Shown here piece after piece: positions 1-13,400 of a DNA stretch of 64,000 nt (the stretch's first letter is position 1; each line of letters starts with the position of its first letter). The notes under the pieces were generated by a model. The model was given only the letters and a program-made list of their open reading frames with translations, did no database searches and was not told where the DNA came from. Made by a program: the position numbers and the translations under genes. Origin of the DNA: CAZIKF01 sp964539825 (lineage in GTDB: Bacteria > Muiribacteriota > UBA6191); the NCBI GenBank assembly GCA_964539825.1, contig CAZIKF010000028.1, positions 3,587 through 67,586 on the forward strand, read 5' to 3'.

Positions 1-2
1 GC

Positions 3-191
3 GAGAATCCCGAAGGCGGATTAGGCGATTGGATTAAGTACCACAACATCCTGCAATACCAAAAGAAGATGAGGGAAATGCTCGTGGAACCTCCAGAAGA
101 ATCTCCAAAGGAGCTACCTCATAATCCACATGGAGCCAAATTAAATTCGCTTAAGAAGAAAAAGACTTTCTACCTGCCCCTGGTACAGTAA
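3..191 (+). CDS. C-terminal end of an unidentified protein (5' truncated)
   Basis: An open frame enters from the left edge and stops with TAA at 189-191, giving about 62 residues of C-terminus. The tail is hydrophilic and rich in Lys, Glu and Pro (it contains EEPPE-like and KKKK stretches), with no membrane segment or recognisable motif. The other two forward frames close within the first 40 bases, which supports this one. It converges with the TerB-like gene, whose stop lies 16 bases away. Its family cannot be told without the upstream sequence. Confidence 0.5.
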   Translation, partial: ENPEGGLGDWIKYHNILQYQKKMREMLVEPPEESPKELPHNPHGAKLNSLKKKKTFYLPLVQ

Positions 192-207
192 AGTAAATTC
201 TAGAACT

Positions 208-1155
208 TCAGGATTTTCTAAGTCTTCCGATCATCCTCAAAGTCTCTAGTTCCTTTGGGTGCAGCTTGGAATCTGCAAGGGAAATCTCTTCAAGAACCTT
301 TGCTATATTTTCCATGAATTCCTCCTTGAAAAGGAGGTTGGCATCCTCAAGAACACTCTTAAGATCCATTTTCGAAGGGGCTGAAATGTAAAGCCAGCGA
401 GACATTTCAAAGGGAATGAAGTAGTGAGCTTGCAAATACTGGTGCAGCGGAACCAGTTCCTCGGGAGATTGCTCCGCATCCACCAGGATCATGTATTTCA
501 TGAGCAGGATAACCAGGCGGGATTCGGGATGCTTATGAAATCCTAACAACTGGTATTCCTGTGGTTTCAGGTCCTCATTATAGGTGAAGTAAGATTCCGC
601 GATTACAAGTACTTCCTGGAGAAAGCGAAGCCCTTTGACTGCATCCAACTCGGCTGAAAGAAAAGCATGCAAAAGTTCTCTGATATCTACCAGGCTCACC
701 ACTTCTTCTTCAATAAGAGTAATTAAGTATTGAGTGATTAGAAATACGGCCTCATCGGATAGAATTCCTTTTTTTTCTACATGAAACTCAAAAATCTTAT
801 TCTTGTAATTTGATATCAGCGCGTTGGCAATTGGATAACTCTTCTTATTCAAAGACTTGATAAGACCGTCCGCCATTTTTGATGCTGCAGCGCTTGACAG
901 TGCCCATTTAGATGGCGAATTCTGAAAATCTCTTAACCAGCTAAAGTACCTGCTAGCGATAGCTTCACTCAGTAGAGTGTTCTTATGCAGCCATTGGACT
1001 ACCGGAGATACTGGAATTTCCGGGAAGCAGTAGGAACTTCGTGACTCATAGACTTCACTCAAAGGTAGGGCCGTACTTCTCCATTCATCAAGAACAGCCT
1101 TGATTTCATCCAGATATTTGCTTGCTTCCGCTTTTTCGAATCCCGGATCACACAT
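208..1155 (-). CDS. TerB-like (DUF533-type) cytoplasmic protein, 315 aa
   Basis: The protein is almost entirely helical, with no signal peptide or membrane segment. The last third resembles the TerB/tellurite-resistance fold: a first helix with YMILVDAEQSPEEL (about residues 218-231) and a second near the C-terminus with ISLADSKLHPKELETL. This is the acidic 'xDxxxxxxE' pattern on paired helices seen in TerB proteins. The N-terminal 200 residues are not recognised. The ATG at 1155 is directly preceded by TTAAGGG, which is unusually close for a ribosome binding site, so the start is not certain. TerB domains occur in many proteins without any link to tellurite, and I infer no specific role. Confidence 0.55.
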   Translation of the reverse strand: MCDPGFEKAEASKYLDEIKAVLDEWRSTALPLSEVYESRSSYCFPEIPVSPVVQWLHKNTLLSEAIASRYFSWLRDFQNSPSKWALSSAAASKMADGLIKSLNKKSYPIANALISNYKNKIFEFHVEKKGILSDEAVFLITQYLITLIEEEVVSLVDIRELLHAFLSAELDAVKGLRFLQEVLVIAESYFTYNEDLKPQEYQLLGFHKHPESRLVILLMKYMILVDAEQSPEELVPLHQYLQAHYFIPFEMSRWLYISAPSKMDLKSVLEDANLLFKEEFMENIAKVLEEISLADSKLHPKELETLRMIGRLRKS

Positions 1156-1471
1156 CCCTTAAGAATATCTAGGATTTAAGAGAGATATCTATCAAAGTGA
1201 AATGAATTCTAGTAAGAACAATCTAAAATTGGTGTAAGACATATCTTGTGACCAATTTGAATGGATATTTGTATGACTCCCACAATAATAGAGCGGGGCC
1301 ATTCTTCTTCCAGGTTGTCGTGTCTTTCTATTGGGCTTAGAATGACTGTTGGGATCATAACAATTGGGAGATCGACCCTTTTTGGGAGCAAAAGCCCTTT
1401 AAAAGCGAATTCCCAATTCACCCCGGATACGCCTGATAAAGGCAGTTATCCCGCACAAGCTGATGGGGAAC
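1156..1471. other. divergent intergenic region before the giant RCC1 gene
   Basis: About 315 bases separate the TerB-like gene from the giant gene. Apart from the minus-strand promoter candidate I see no clear structured RNA. Short hairpins are possible (for example GCC/GGC near 1430-1443), but none has a T-run. The region must hold the promoter of the giant gene, and I cannot place it confidently. Small open frames here look non-coding. Confidence 0.4.
1166..1195 (-). promoter_or_regulatory. candidate sigma70 promoter of the TerB-like gene
   Basis: Read on the minus strand, TTGATA (1190-1195) and TAGATA (1166-1171) are separated by 18 bases and lie just upstream of the ATG at 1155. The match is fair rather than strong, and no experiment supports it. 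Confidence 0.3.
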
Positions 1472-4400
1472 ATGGGTCAAATACGCCACATTACGGCTAT
1501 CATTAGCCTACTTGTCATTGGCTCCATCCATGCAGTTACAACCCAATCCAAGGAATTTCTTCTCACAGGTCTTTATACAACTCAAAATCTGGAGATCGAG
1601 AAACAGCTAGAAACTCTGGGGCTTGAGAAGGATGTAGTGGCAATTTTTGGCCTGGACTCCTCAAAATGGAAGGCCTGGATTAAAGGAAGTCAAAGACTCC
1701 CTCGGCGCTTTACCCCCCTCACTCAGTTGCTTAAGGGGAGGGGTTACTGGGTGGTCTTTGACGAAGAATCATCGCCCCTCGATACACTTTCACTACCCCT
1801 GGCAGACGCTTCCTCAATCTATGTACATTCCCCCGGTCACGTCCTTGTTAATTTCCATTTGGGGAAATCCATAGGTGCTGAGGAAATCTTTGGTTCCGCT
1901 GCACTGAGCACATCAGACCCATCTCATATCCTCTCGGTGTGGGGTTTTGACCAGGCTACCCACTCCTGGAGGGTTTACAAACCTGGTGGAAATGACACCA
2001 CTCACCAGAGCCTTGAGACCATCTCACCGGGGCAGCCGCTGCTTGTTAAAACTGCAGTGGCAGGACTGACCATCCGGCCTCCGGGAGTTACCGCTGAACC
2101 TCTTTATCTCGAGGGCGGGGCCATTTACCACAAAAAAGGAAAAAAGCCGCGTTTGACACTCAGGCCTCTTCGCAAAAGAGATGGCAACAGATTACTGCCT
2201 CAATTCATCTCAGAAAACCATTTTCGACTCACAGATCCTGGAAAAAAGCTCTCTTTGAGAATCCAGGCATACCAGCCCGGTGGAGAAATTCAAGATCTTA
2301 GATTTAGCGAAACAATAAATCTCGAGCCCTCTCTTCTCCAAAAGTCCCGGGTATTGCTTAGCATAGATAGAATTCAAAGAAATTCCCGATTCGATAAGAT
2401 CCTTCAAATTCCCGCCTCAAGAACTAGCAGAAGAACTTTTACTCTCAGCGCCAATTCTCCGACAGGACCACGATCAGAGGTATCTTTAACTGTGGATCTC
2501 CCCCGGTCCAGGGTTTCAGGGTTTGGGCAGGTCTTTCACAGTCTTGGGAGGGCTCTGTCTATCTCAGGCTCCTCATTGGAGAGCTTTTTAGATTCTGAAC
2601 AGGTTCAAGAAATTAGAGTCCTGGTGACGGGACCTAATATGTCTCCCATTGAACTGATGTACCAGGGCTTTCCATCTTCAGGAATTATATATGTTCCATT
2701 CGGTCCGGACCGCAAGTTTCAGGTAGATTTCCTCGATGGCTTTGGAGATGTTGTCCGTCGCGGAGAGCTGGTAATAAACATTAATCCTTCCTCAGGTGGA
2801 TCACTCATTCAGATTCAGCCGCAGCCTGTAGACCTGCCCCTGCCGGTTCTCTCGATCTCTCCCTTTCCTGGAACCTTTGAACAATCCCAGGAAGTCCAGC
2901 TGGAGGCAATTGGAGGGACAGTCGTTTATACCCTGGATGGAACCAATCCCAAGGATGCCGGCTCTGGTGCCTTCTCCAGTTCAGAAAAAGTAAGTTTCAC
3001 ACTCACAAGGACAACCTCTATTCAAGCTTTCTCCACTGACGGCAGTCAAAAAGGGGGGATTTATATTTTCACCTTTGAGCAAGTGGCCCAGTCGTTGCCA
3101 GTGCTCAGTACAAATCAGGACCCGGTCAATGGAGTATTTCTCAATGGAGTGCATGTAAACATCGAAACTCAAACCCCGGGTAGCACCATCTTCTATACTC
3201 TTGATGGAAGTGAACCCAATGATTCCAGCACTACTGCATCTGCCCCCTTCAGCTTGTTTTTTAGCCAGACAACAACGCTTAGCTTATATGCACAAAACGA
3301 AGCGGGAGCGAGAAGTGATTCACAGACCGTGGAGTACAAGGTACTCTCCGCACCAACTCAAATTGCCACTTCACTCTCTTTTACCGACAAAGATTTAGAT
3401 CCCCAAAAGATCTCTGGAAGGGTTACCGTTACCCTTCCAGCAGACCTCAGCAATATCGATTCATTCGTGCTTGGTTACGGACTCAGTCCCACGATACGAA
3501 TCCAAAACGGCCTGATAACAACCCTCACTCCTATAGGTTCTTCAATCACCTATGATTTTCCTCCCGGGACGACCCTGCCAGGAGGTACCACACACCTGCT
3601 GATTTTCGCTGCGAACGCAGCAGGGGAGGCCTCTGAGGGGATCTCCACTCCTCTTGAAGATCGATTTCTTCCTCTCGCAAACGCGACTGGCGTCACCTTC
3701 ACAGATGTGGATATCAACTCAGGAGAGCTAGAGGGAACTGTAATAATCGAGCCCGCCAACAATGAGAGTTCGCTCGATTCCTATTCTCTTTATTTTGCTG
3801 ATTCTGCCGGGAACAAACTCGGCTCAGATCCCCTGGCAATCCTCCTCAAAACAGGTCAGACTCTTGTGTACCAGGTACCTGCCGGAACAGACCTGCCAGG
3901 GTCAGCGGAATTCTTTGCCGTCTACTCTCAAAATTCAAACGGTGAGGTTACAGAGCCAGTGCTAAGCCAGATTGTCGATCTCTTTGTTGATCTCACCCAG
4001 ATTAATGCCAACGCGGGTACGGACCAGTCCGTACAGGTACACAGTCTTGTCATCCTCAATGCATCAAATTCCAATAATCCAGCTCAAAATCCCATCTCTT
4101 TTAGTTGGACACTAGCCTCAAAGCCTAAAGGAAGCAGATCCGTTCTCGTGGATGAAAATTCCATAAATCCTGAAATTGTCCCCGATCTTCAGGGTACATA
4201 CCAGCTTTCCCTGAGGGTAAAAGATACAATTACTCAGCTAGTCAGTCCTGCGGATATACTTGAAATCGAGGCAGTTGCGGCAAGTACTGGCGGGACACGT
4301 ATCGTGGACCTCTCCGCCGGGGGTCACACTTGTGCGATCTCGGATCGACGAGAGCTATGGTGCTGGGGTCCTAATTCAGACGGTCAACTGGGAACTGGAA

Positions 4401-7400
4401 ATCGAGTCTCTTCCCATGAACCCAGAAGAGTCCCTCTACCCGGACCAGTCAAGCAGGTTTCTACCAGCTTCTACCATACCTGTGCCCTTGATTTTGACGG
4501 TGTCGCGTACTGCTGGGGAGACAATTCCTCAGGACAGCTAGGAGACGGAACCTCAGTGCGCCGTCTCTTACCTACAACCGTTACCGGACTGGGACCCGCG
4601 CAATCGATCAGCGCTGGAAACTTCTTTACCTGTGCGGTTCAATCCGATGGTTCTACCCACTGCTGGGGAACAGGGAGCAGCGGACAACTTGGACTGGGAG
4701 ATTTCCAGCCTCGTGCTGCGCCATCCAAGTTGTTTTTAGAGGATATGGTCTCGGTAACCACCGGGGATTACCATGCATGTGCCCTGGGACGATATGGATT
4801 CTTCTGGTGCTGGGGGGAAGGGGCCTCCGGCCAACTAGGAAATGGACTCACGGACAGGAGAATTCTTCCCACCCTTGCAGTTCCCGATAGTCCTCGACTT
4901 CGCTCTTTGAAAGCCGGTGACTCTTTTGGCTGCGCTATCACCTTTGAGGGAGAGATGGGCTGCCTGGGACGCAATGGAATCGGCCAACTAGGCCAGGGGC
5001 ACGATCAAATTCTTCCCCTCGGAGATAAGGTCAGCTTACCTGGCTTAGTGGAACAAATGTCCCCTGGCTCTCAGCATGCCTGTGCTGTACTGACTGGTGG
5101 AGATCTTTATTGTTGGGGTTCCAGCGATCGCGGCCAACTAGGAATTCCTGGAATCCTTAGCTCCTACGTTCCCAGGAAGGTTGAGCATCTATCCAATGTC
5201 AGCCTTGTGGCCGCTGGAAACTACCATACCTGTTCTGTCCAAAACAACGGATCTGTGGCTTGTTGGGGTCACTACGACTCAGGCAGACTGGGATTGGAGG
5301 TCTCTGAAAATCAAAGTCTTCCCGTTACCCTACCCTGGTTTGGGGCTGAAGGCGTCTCTGCACCCAAAGCAAAAGTGGCTCCCTTCGTTCGCTCTGCACC
5401 AGGAGATACCAGGTTATTTGCTAGCGCTACAGATCCAGATAGTCAGAATTTAACCGGAAGCTGGAGGATCCTTAGTTCTCCCTCCGGGGCCGATGCTACA
5501 CTCCTCTCCACCGATGGATACCTCGCAAGACTCCAAACACAAACCACCGGTACATTCGAGCTTCTTTTCCAGGTAACCGACGGAGAAAACTATGATCGCG
5601 AAAAGGTCATCGTTGAGATTTTGGATTTGGGTGAGCGCAGAGACAGGGTAAAAGACATCTCCGCCTATAAAAATACCTGTGCCGCCTTGGAAAATGGTGA
5701 AATTCGCTGCTGGGGTCCCAATTCTGGAAGTCTCGGAAATGACGTACTCGATCCAGCAGACTACCCAAGGACCGTTCAAGGTTTTACAGACGCAGTTCAG
5801 GTGTCGGTAGGAGAATTGCGAACTTGTGCCCTGCACCAGGGTGGTTTGGTTTCCTGTTGGGGATCTAACTCAGAGGGTGCACTGGGGATCTCCTCCGATG
5901 CGATTTCCAGCACCACTCCGCTCACTCTCCCCCTAAATAATATCTCCCAGGTAGAAATGGGAAACTTGTTTTCCTGTGCTCTCTCCCAGGATGGACTCGT
6001 GTCTTGCTGGGGTTACGGGTATGCCGGACAACTTGGGGTAGGCAGCAAACTTGCCACCACACAACCCGTGCAAGTTCAGGCTCTGGAGAATGTTATTCAA
6101 ATCGCCGCCGGACGAGACCACGCATGTGCCTTGACTCAGGACTCTCGAGTACTTTGCTGGGGAGAAGGAAACTCCGGGCAAATCGGTTATGGTTCATCCA
6201 TAGACCGCGTTCTTCCCGGCCCGGTGTACCTGGGTGAAAACAGACCTGTTTTCATCGATGCCCAGGAAAGTTACAGCTGTGTAGTAACCGAATCAGGAAA
6301 GGTTCTTTGCTGGGGGTTTCTTCCCGGAGGATTTTCTGGAGCAGGCGGCATTTCCAACGCTTATGAAGCGGTTATGATCTCAGGCTTTTCGCAGGTCACT
6401 CAGATTAGTGCTGGAAAAGCACATCTATGCGCGATCAATACTGAGCAAGAACTCTACTGTATTGGTAATAATTTAAGCGGTCAGCTAGGTACAGGCAACT
6501 TCCAAGGACAGTCTCTTCCACAAAAAGTTCCCTTGAAAGAGCCGGTAAGCCGTGTGGCAGCGGGAGATGAGCATACCTGCTCACTTCTTCAATCAGGCAG
6601 GATATCGTGCTTCGGGAAGCTCACTCAAATAGGACCCCTGGCAGGAGAAAATCGATCCGATCCGGTTACCATGCCGGGCTTCGCTCGCAACGTTTCCAGT
6701 GCTCCAGTGGCTCTCGCAGGGCCTGACCGCAGTGGTGTTATCGGGGATGTTTTTGAGTTTGACGGGAGCCGCAGCTATGATCTTAATGGTGACTCCCGCC
6801 AATTTCACTGGTCACTCGCTGAGAATCCTGCGGGAAGCTCTCCAGTCTTTCAAACATCGAGTATGACTGCAAAGCTCACCGCCGATGCCCCTGGAGATTA
6901 CAAGGTATTGCTGGAAGTTTCCGATGGTTCACTGAAAGGCACCGATGAGGTTCATATTTCTGTCTCTGACACAAGGGGGAATGATACTGGATTTCTCTCG
7001 GCCTCGTCTCATGAAAACACCTGCTTCATTCAATCTAACGGGGCTCTTTATTGCTGGAGCGCAGGTGGTGGTGCTGTAGGCTGGACTGAAGGAACAGCAA
7101 GCGATGTACCCGTCCCAGTATCACCCACAGAGAGCTTTCGCGATGTCTCCGCCGGCCCCTCTCATGCCTGTGCTGTGACCCAGGGCAAACTAATCAGGTG
7201 TTGGGGTTCCAATGCCTATGGGCAACTGGGTGACGGAACCCTCACAACCAGGGACCAGCCCGTCACGGTCTTAGACATCGATGATGCCCTGGATGTACGA
7301 GTAGGCAGCTATCATACCTGTGCCCTCAGGGAATCCGGAAACGCATTCTGTTGGGGTTGGGGTGGGAACGGAATACTGGGTAACGGAAGTGCAGAAACCT

Positions 7401-10400
7401 CAACTTCCCCGGTGAAAGTGGTAGGTTTGGAAAACCTGTTTCAAATCAGTGTCGGTAATGAGCATAGCTGTGCACTTGATCGCCTGGGCCAGGTTCATTG
7501 CTGGGGCAGGGGGAACAATTTCAGACTCGGAAATGGTAGTTCTTCTCACCATTTCAAACCTGCTCCGGTAGGCCTTCCGGAGAGCGTGGTAGAACTCGAT
7601 AGCGGCTCTGCTCACAACTGCGCAAGAACCGAGCAGGGAACTGTTTACTGCTGGGGTCTCAACACTGATTTTCAGCTTGGAACCCAGGACACCAGTCAGC
7701 TGAATCCTGAACCAACTGTGGGTGTTGAGCAGGCTAAGAGCATTGCCCTTGGGTCTAACCATAGCTGTGCTGTCTTACTCAATTCACAGCTAAGCTGCTG
7801 GGGACTGAACAGCAATGGGCAGCTAGGTGATGGACTTCAAACACGAGGATTTCCCTCCAGAGTTCAAGATCTTACATCTGTCCATCGAGCCTTTGCAGGA
7901 AATGAACATACTTGCGCCTCGCTCACAGATGGGAGATTAGCCTGCTGGGGAAAGAGTAGTGCCGGTCAACTTGGAATAGGAAGCCTTGAGAATCGATCAA
8001 CCCCCCATTTCCATCCCGCTTTCAAAGAGACCGGTAACCTCCCGCCTATCGCTGACCTGGGACCCGACATTCAAAGTACCAGGGGAGATATCCCCCTTAA
8101 CCTCTCTAGAAGCCGCGATCCCAATGGTGATACTCTTTCACCGAAATGGACTCTGCTCACCTCCCCTAACCAAAGTGTGGCGACGATCTCAAGTAAAGGC
8201 GTTCTTCAGACAGATTTTGCTGGAACCTACGAGGTGCAGTTGGATCTCAGTGATGGAGAATTTCAGAGTTCAGATCTTATCAGAATCTATATTTCAGAGG
8301 ACTCCCCGGTACAAAGATCGCCGGTACAGATCACAGCCTCCCAGGCTACATGTGTAGTCGGTCCTGAGGGAGAACTTGGCTGTTGGGGGGAGGGAAGTAG
8401 CGGAATGCTGGGCAATGGTGATGAAAATGATCGCTCCTTTCCCGTTCCCGTCCAAACTGATGGAAAAGTTCGACAGGTATCGCTTGGAACTAACTTTGGA
8501 TGCGCGGTCTTTAGGGATGGTAGTGCCAATTGCTGGGGAAATAACTCCAACTCTCAACTAGGGGACGGCACCTCTCAGAAACGCCTGCTACCAGTCACCG
8601 TTGCGAATCTTACTAAATTACGCCAGGTGAGCACCGGAGCATTTCATAGCTGTGCTCTCCATGCTGCAGGTACTGTTTCCTGTTGGGGCTTTGGAGGCTC
8701 AGGCAGGTTGGGGAATGGTTTTAGCGCCTCATCTCCAACACCTGTAGAGGTACTGGATCTTGAAAGTGTTCGCCAGATTAACGGGGGCCTCGGCCATACT
8801 TGCGCGATGCTGCAGTCAGGAGAGGTTTATACCTGGGGACAGGGGTCGCAGGGTGGACTTGGAAACAATTCTTCCGAACATCAGAATCGTCCTGTGCCGG
8901 TAATTGGACTTCCCTCACCGGCCAGAACTCTGAGTTGTGGAGACAAATTCGGTTGCGCTCTCCTATCGGATGGGTCCATCTATTGCTGGGGTTCCGGCAC
9001 CAATGGACGCACCGGCCAGGGAAACACCAATCACATCTTAACCGCATCAAAAGTTGAGACACTCCCAGTAATGGCCCAGGTCTCAACGGGACTCTCCCAC
9101 GCTTGTGCTGTCTCTCAAGAGGGCGGTGTGTACTGCTGGGGACGTAATGACCACGGAGAATTGGGTATTGAACCCACCGGGGATCGCCTGGAACCGGTTC
9201 GTGCTCAACTCGAGGAGCCAGCACTAGGTATTGCGGTGGGAGATCATCATAGCTGTGCTGTAATAGAATCGGGTGAAATTCGCTGCTGGGGACGTGGATC
9301 AAATGGGGAATTAGGTCATGGACGAAATATTGAAATCCAACCGCAACCGCAAAAAATTCTCCGGCTGGGAGTAGGGGAACCCGTTCTTCTTGCTCGAATT
9401 TCTATTCCTGGTTCCCCCAATGCCGAAGAAATCCATCTGGATTCTAGCTATAGTATTCTCACGGAGAGCACCACCTACCTCTGGCAGATCCTATCTTCTC
9501 CAGCGAACTCAGACTCGTCTCTCACACAGACCACATCCCCAGCTTCACAGCTTCACAATTCGCGCCCGGGAGACTACCGTATTGGATTAAGTCTTCAGGA
9601 TGCTTCTCAAATCAGTACGGATACGATTGAGTTCAGAGTTCCCATCGTAGTGAACGCAGGTCCTAATCGAACCGTTGTCGCGGAAATGACGGTTCCTCTG
9701 GATGGCAGTGAAAGTACACAGCCTCAAAATTCAGACATCTCATATCTGTGGGAAATCCCCCAAAAACCTGCTGGCAGCACGGTGACTGTCCTCAGTCCCA
9801 ATAGCCTTGTAACGACCTTCCAGGCGGACACCCCGGGTTTTTATCAACTCAAACTCACGGCAGCAAAAGGAACCCAGCTACAAACCGACTCCTTTTGGGT
9901 TCAGGCCCTATCTTCAGATACGGCTGCCAGAAGACCCCTTGCAATGGATAGCTGGGATACGACCTGTGTGGTTTATGACACGGGAGAATTGGGTTGCTTC
10001 GGAGAGGGCGGTAGTGGACAGTTAGGGAGAGGCAGTACCGTAGATAGTACCATCGTGACACCGGTCTCGAATCTTACTGATTTCATACAAGTTGCTACAG
10101 GCGAGGATCACACTTGCGCGGTTGCGCAAAGGGGTAAAGTCTATTGTTGGGGAGATAACCACGCAGGACAATTGGGAGATGGGACCTCTACTCAGTCGCT
10201 GGTTCCCGTTACAGTACTAATGCCTCTACCAGCTCTTGAGGTAAAATCAGGAAGGGACTTTTCCTGTGCGCTGTCTCAAAACGGTAGAGTCTTCTGTTGG
10301 GGAGCGAACACAAACTTTGAACTGGGCCTTGGTTATTCAGGAAACCAACAGACAGCCCAACCGGTTGCACTCGAGGAACCGGCTATTGAGATCACCGTAG

Positions 10401-13400
10401 GCTTAAGCCATGCCTGCGCCCTTGTGAAAGATGGACAGATCCGCTGCTGGGGTAAAGGAACCAAAGGGCAGTTAGGAAACGGTTCTATCCTAGTCTCACG
10501 CCATCCTGTGCCCATTGAGGTAGAAGGTACCCGCTTTACCCAGGTCGATGCCGGTACAAATCACACCTGCGCTCTCAGTGAGTCTGGAAGAGTATGGTGT
10601 TGGGGAAACAACGCGAACTTCCAATTAGGCCATCTGGGCAGCTCAGACCAGCCTGTTCCTTCGATGATACCTGATCTAAAAGAGATTTTCAGAATCTCCA
10701 TGGGCACCCTCCATTCCTGCGCGATGGATCAATACGGATCAGCCTACTGCTGGGGAACCAACAGCTCTGGACAGCTAGGCAATGGAACCACACAGAATTC
10801 CGCGACCCCCAACAGAGTAGATACACTGGTGCCAGTGGCGGCGATTTCAGCAGGAAATCTACATTCTTGCGCGCTGCTTCAAAACGGTATGATCCAGTGC
10901 TGGGGCTCTCAAAGTTCGGGCAGATTCGGTAATGGACTGAGCTCCGGAACCTCCACAACCCCAGTTACAGCTTCTGGTTTTTTACCGTTAAGCTACCTAC
11001 CACCAGTACCAAAAATCTTCCCTTTTAGCCCAGTCTTCGGAGAGGTTGTGCTTGATGGTTCCAAAAGCCAGGATCCAAGATTCCTGGGCCTGGACTATTC
11101 CTGGAGTCTTGATGTTCTCCCAGGCGGCGCTTCCTCGGATTTGTCCAATCCAACCTCTTCCATTACGGGTAAACAAACCAATCTTTCCGGAACATATGGT
11201 CTGTCTCTTAGCGTAGATAATGGGACTGCGTCGAACACAAGAGAAATTAGTTTTGAAGTACCTCTTAAGGTGGAGATTGGCCGGAATCGCAGTGTTGGAG
11301 TCGATAATCCAGTTGAACTATATGCTTTCTCAATAGCCGATCCCCAGGGCGACCAACTGAGCTACAGCTGGAGTCTCAATTCCGTGCCACAGCAAAGCAC
11401 TGCCCAACTTTCCAATTCAGCTGGTACCACAAATTCTTTCATACCAGATGCTTCCGGGACCTACCAGGTTGAGGTTTCCGCGTTCATTTCCAATCAGAGT
11501 ACTTCTGATTCAATCCTGATCACAGCCGTAGCAACGGACCTACGACCAGCACCTGCTGTAGACATTGTGGCCGGAGAGTCCGATACGACCTGTGAGCTGC
11601 TGCAAAATGGTTCCGTGCGATGTTGGGGAATCGGGGAGAGAATAGGGGATGGAGATTCCCAGGATCGTGAGCACCCTACCGCCGTACTGAATATTTCCAG
11701 TGCCATTCAGCTCTCCAGCGGAACTCGTCACAATTGTGCCGTTCTTGAGGATGGCGGGGTGAATTGCTGGGGACATAATGGAAAGGGGAGGCTTGGAGAT
11801 GGAACCAGTACGGACTCCACCTCACCGGTGAGCGTGATCGATCTTCCCAGTGCGCTAAGAGTAGCGGCAGGAGATGATTTCACCTGCTCGATTGATCATG
11901 CAGGAAACGCCTGGTGCTGGGGCGGTAACGTCGATGGGCAGCTTGGCGATGGAAGCACCACAGATTCTCTCGAACCTGTCCGGGTTCAGAATCTGCCACC
12001 CGTTAAAGACATCACAGCCTCAGAAGAGAACTCAGTGTGCGCTCTTTCTGTCGATGAATCCGTTTATTGTTGGGGATCTGGAAACTCAGGACAACTGGGC
12101 AACGGCAGCAGCTCAGACCTGAATCTCCCTGGTCCCGTACAGCTCCCGGGGGCCGGTGTCCAAAAGATTGCTCTTGGATTGAAGCTAGGTTGCGCCCTAC
12201 ACCATAGTGGAGAGGTCTCTTGCTGGGGAAATTCGACTTTTCTTGGTACTTCCCTTGTCACTGGCAATCTTCCCCAACTGGTCGAAGGATTGGATCAGAT
12301 CATAGATATTGATGTCTCCACGCATAGCTGCGCGGTCAGATCCGATGGCGATTTGTTCTGCTGGGGTCAACATAACGACGTAGGACAACAAGGAACCGAA
12401 GATTTAATCAGTCGCCTGATTCCTACGAAAGTTCCCGGAATTAGAAACGTTTCCAAAGTCGCCGTAAGCCGATATCACACTTGCGCTCTTCTTCGTGACG
12501 GCCAGACCTGGTGTTTTGGAAAATACGGCTACAACCTGGCAAGAGCAGTAGGCTCGACCACACACTTCAGACCCACAGCAGGAGACAACCTCGGCCCCTC
12601 CTTCAACGCCTCCCCGGTAGCTTACACAGGTCCCGACCTCAATCTCGCCCTGGGAGTTATTCCTCTCGATGGAACGCTGTCGTTTGATCCTAACGCGGAC
12701 CCTCTCAATTACAGTTGGGAGATTCTCTCCTCTCCTGCTCAAAGTTCAGCATCCATTACTCAAGAAACAGAGTCTAAGACCAATTTTGAGGCTGATATTG
12801 CGGGAACCTACCTGGTACAACTCAATTTAACTGACTCTTCGGGCAACACTGACTCCGATCAATTGAGCATCCAAGCCACCAATAGCTCCATTCCTGGAGT
12901 CATTTCCCTTTCCGCACGTTCAAGGGCCTGTGCCGCACTCAGCGATGGACAGGTGATTTGCTGGGGTCAGAACAGCAGACCCACCGGGCTCACACCGGGT
13001 TGGAAAACTCTGCCGGGAACTACCAAACAGGTGAGTGTGGGAAACTCGCATAGCTGTGCTCTTCAACAAAGCGGAGAAGTATGGTGCTGGAGGGATAATG
13101 CCAGGGGCAAATTAGGAGATGGAACCACCAACTCAAGAGAAAGCGCTGCTCCGGTAACCTCTATAAACAATGCTGTGGCCGTCTCGGCTGGAAATGATCA
13201 TACCTGTGTACTGCTTAGCGATGGGAAAGTGCAGTGTTTTGGTACCGGATCAAGCGGAGAGATGGGAAATGGCCTCCTTGTGAGCACAAATTCAAATCCT
13301 ACTTTTGTGAACAATCTGAAAAACATTGTTCAGCTGAGTTCAGGGGAGCGTTTTTCCTGCGCCCTTGACGTGCAGGGAGTGGTCCGCTGCTGGGGCTATG

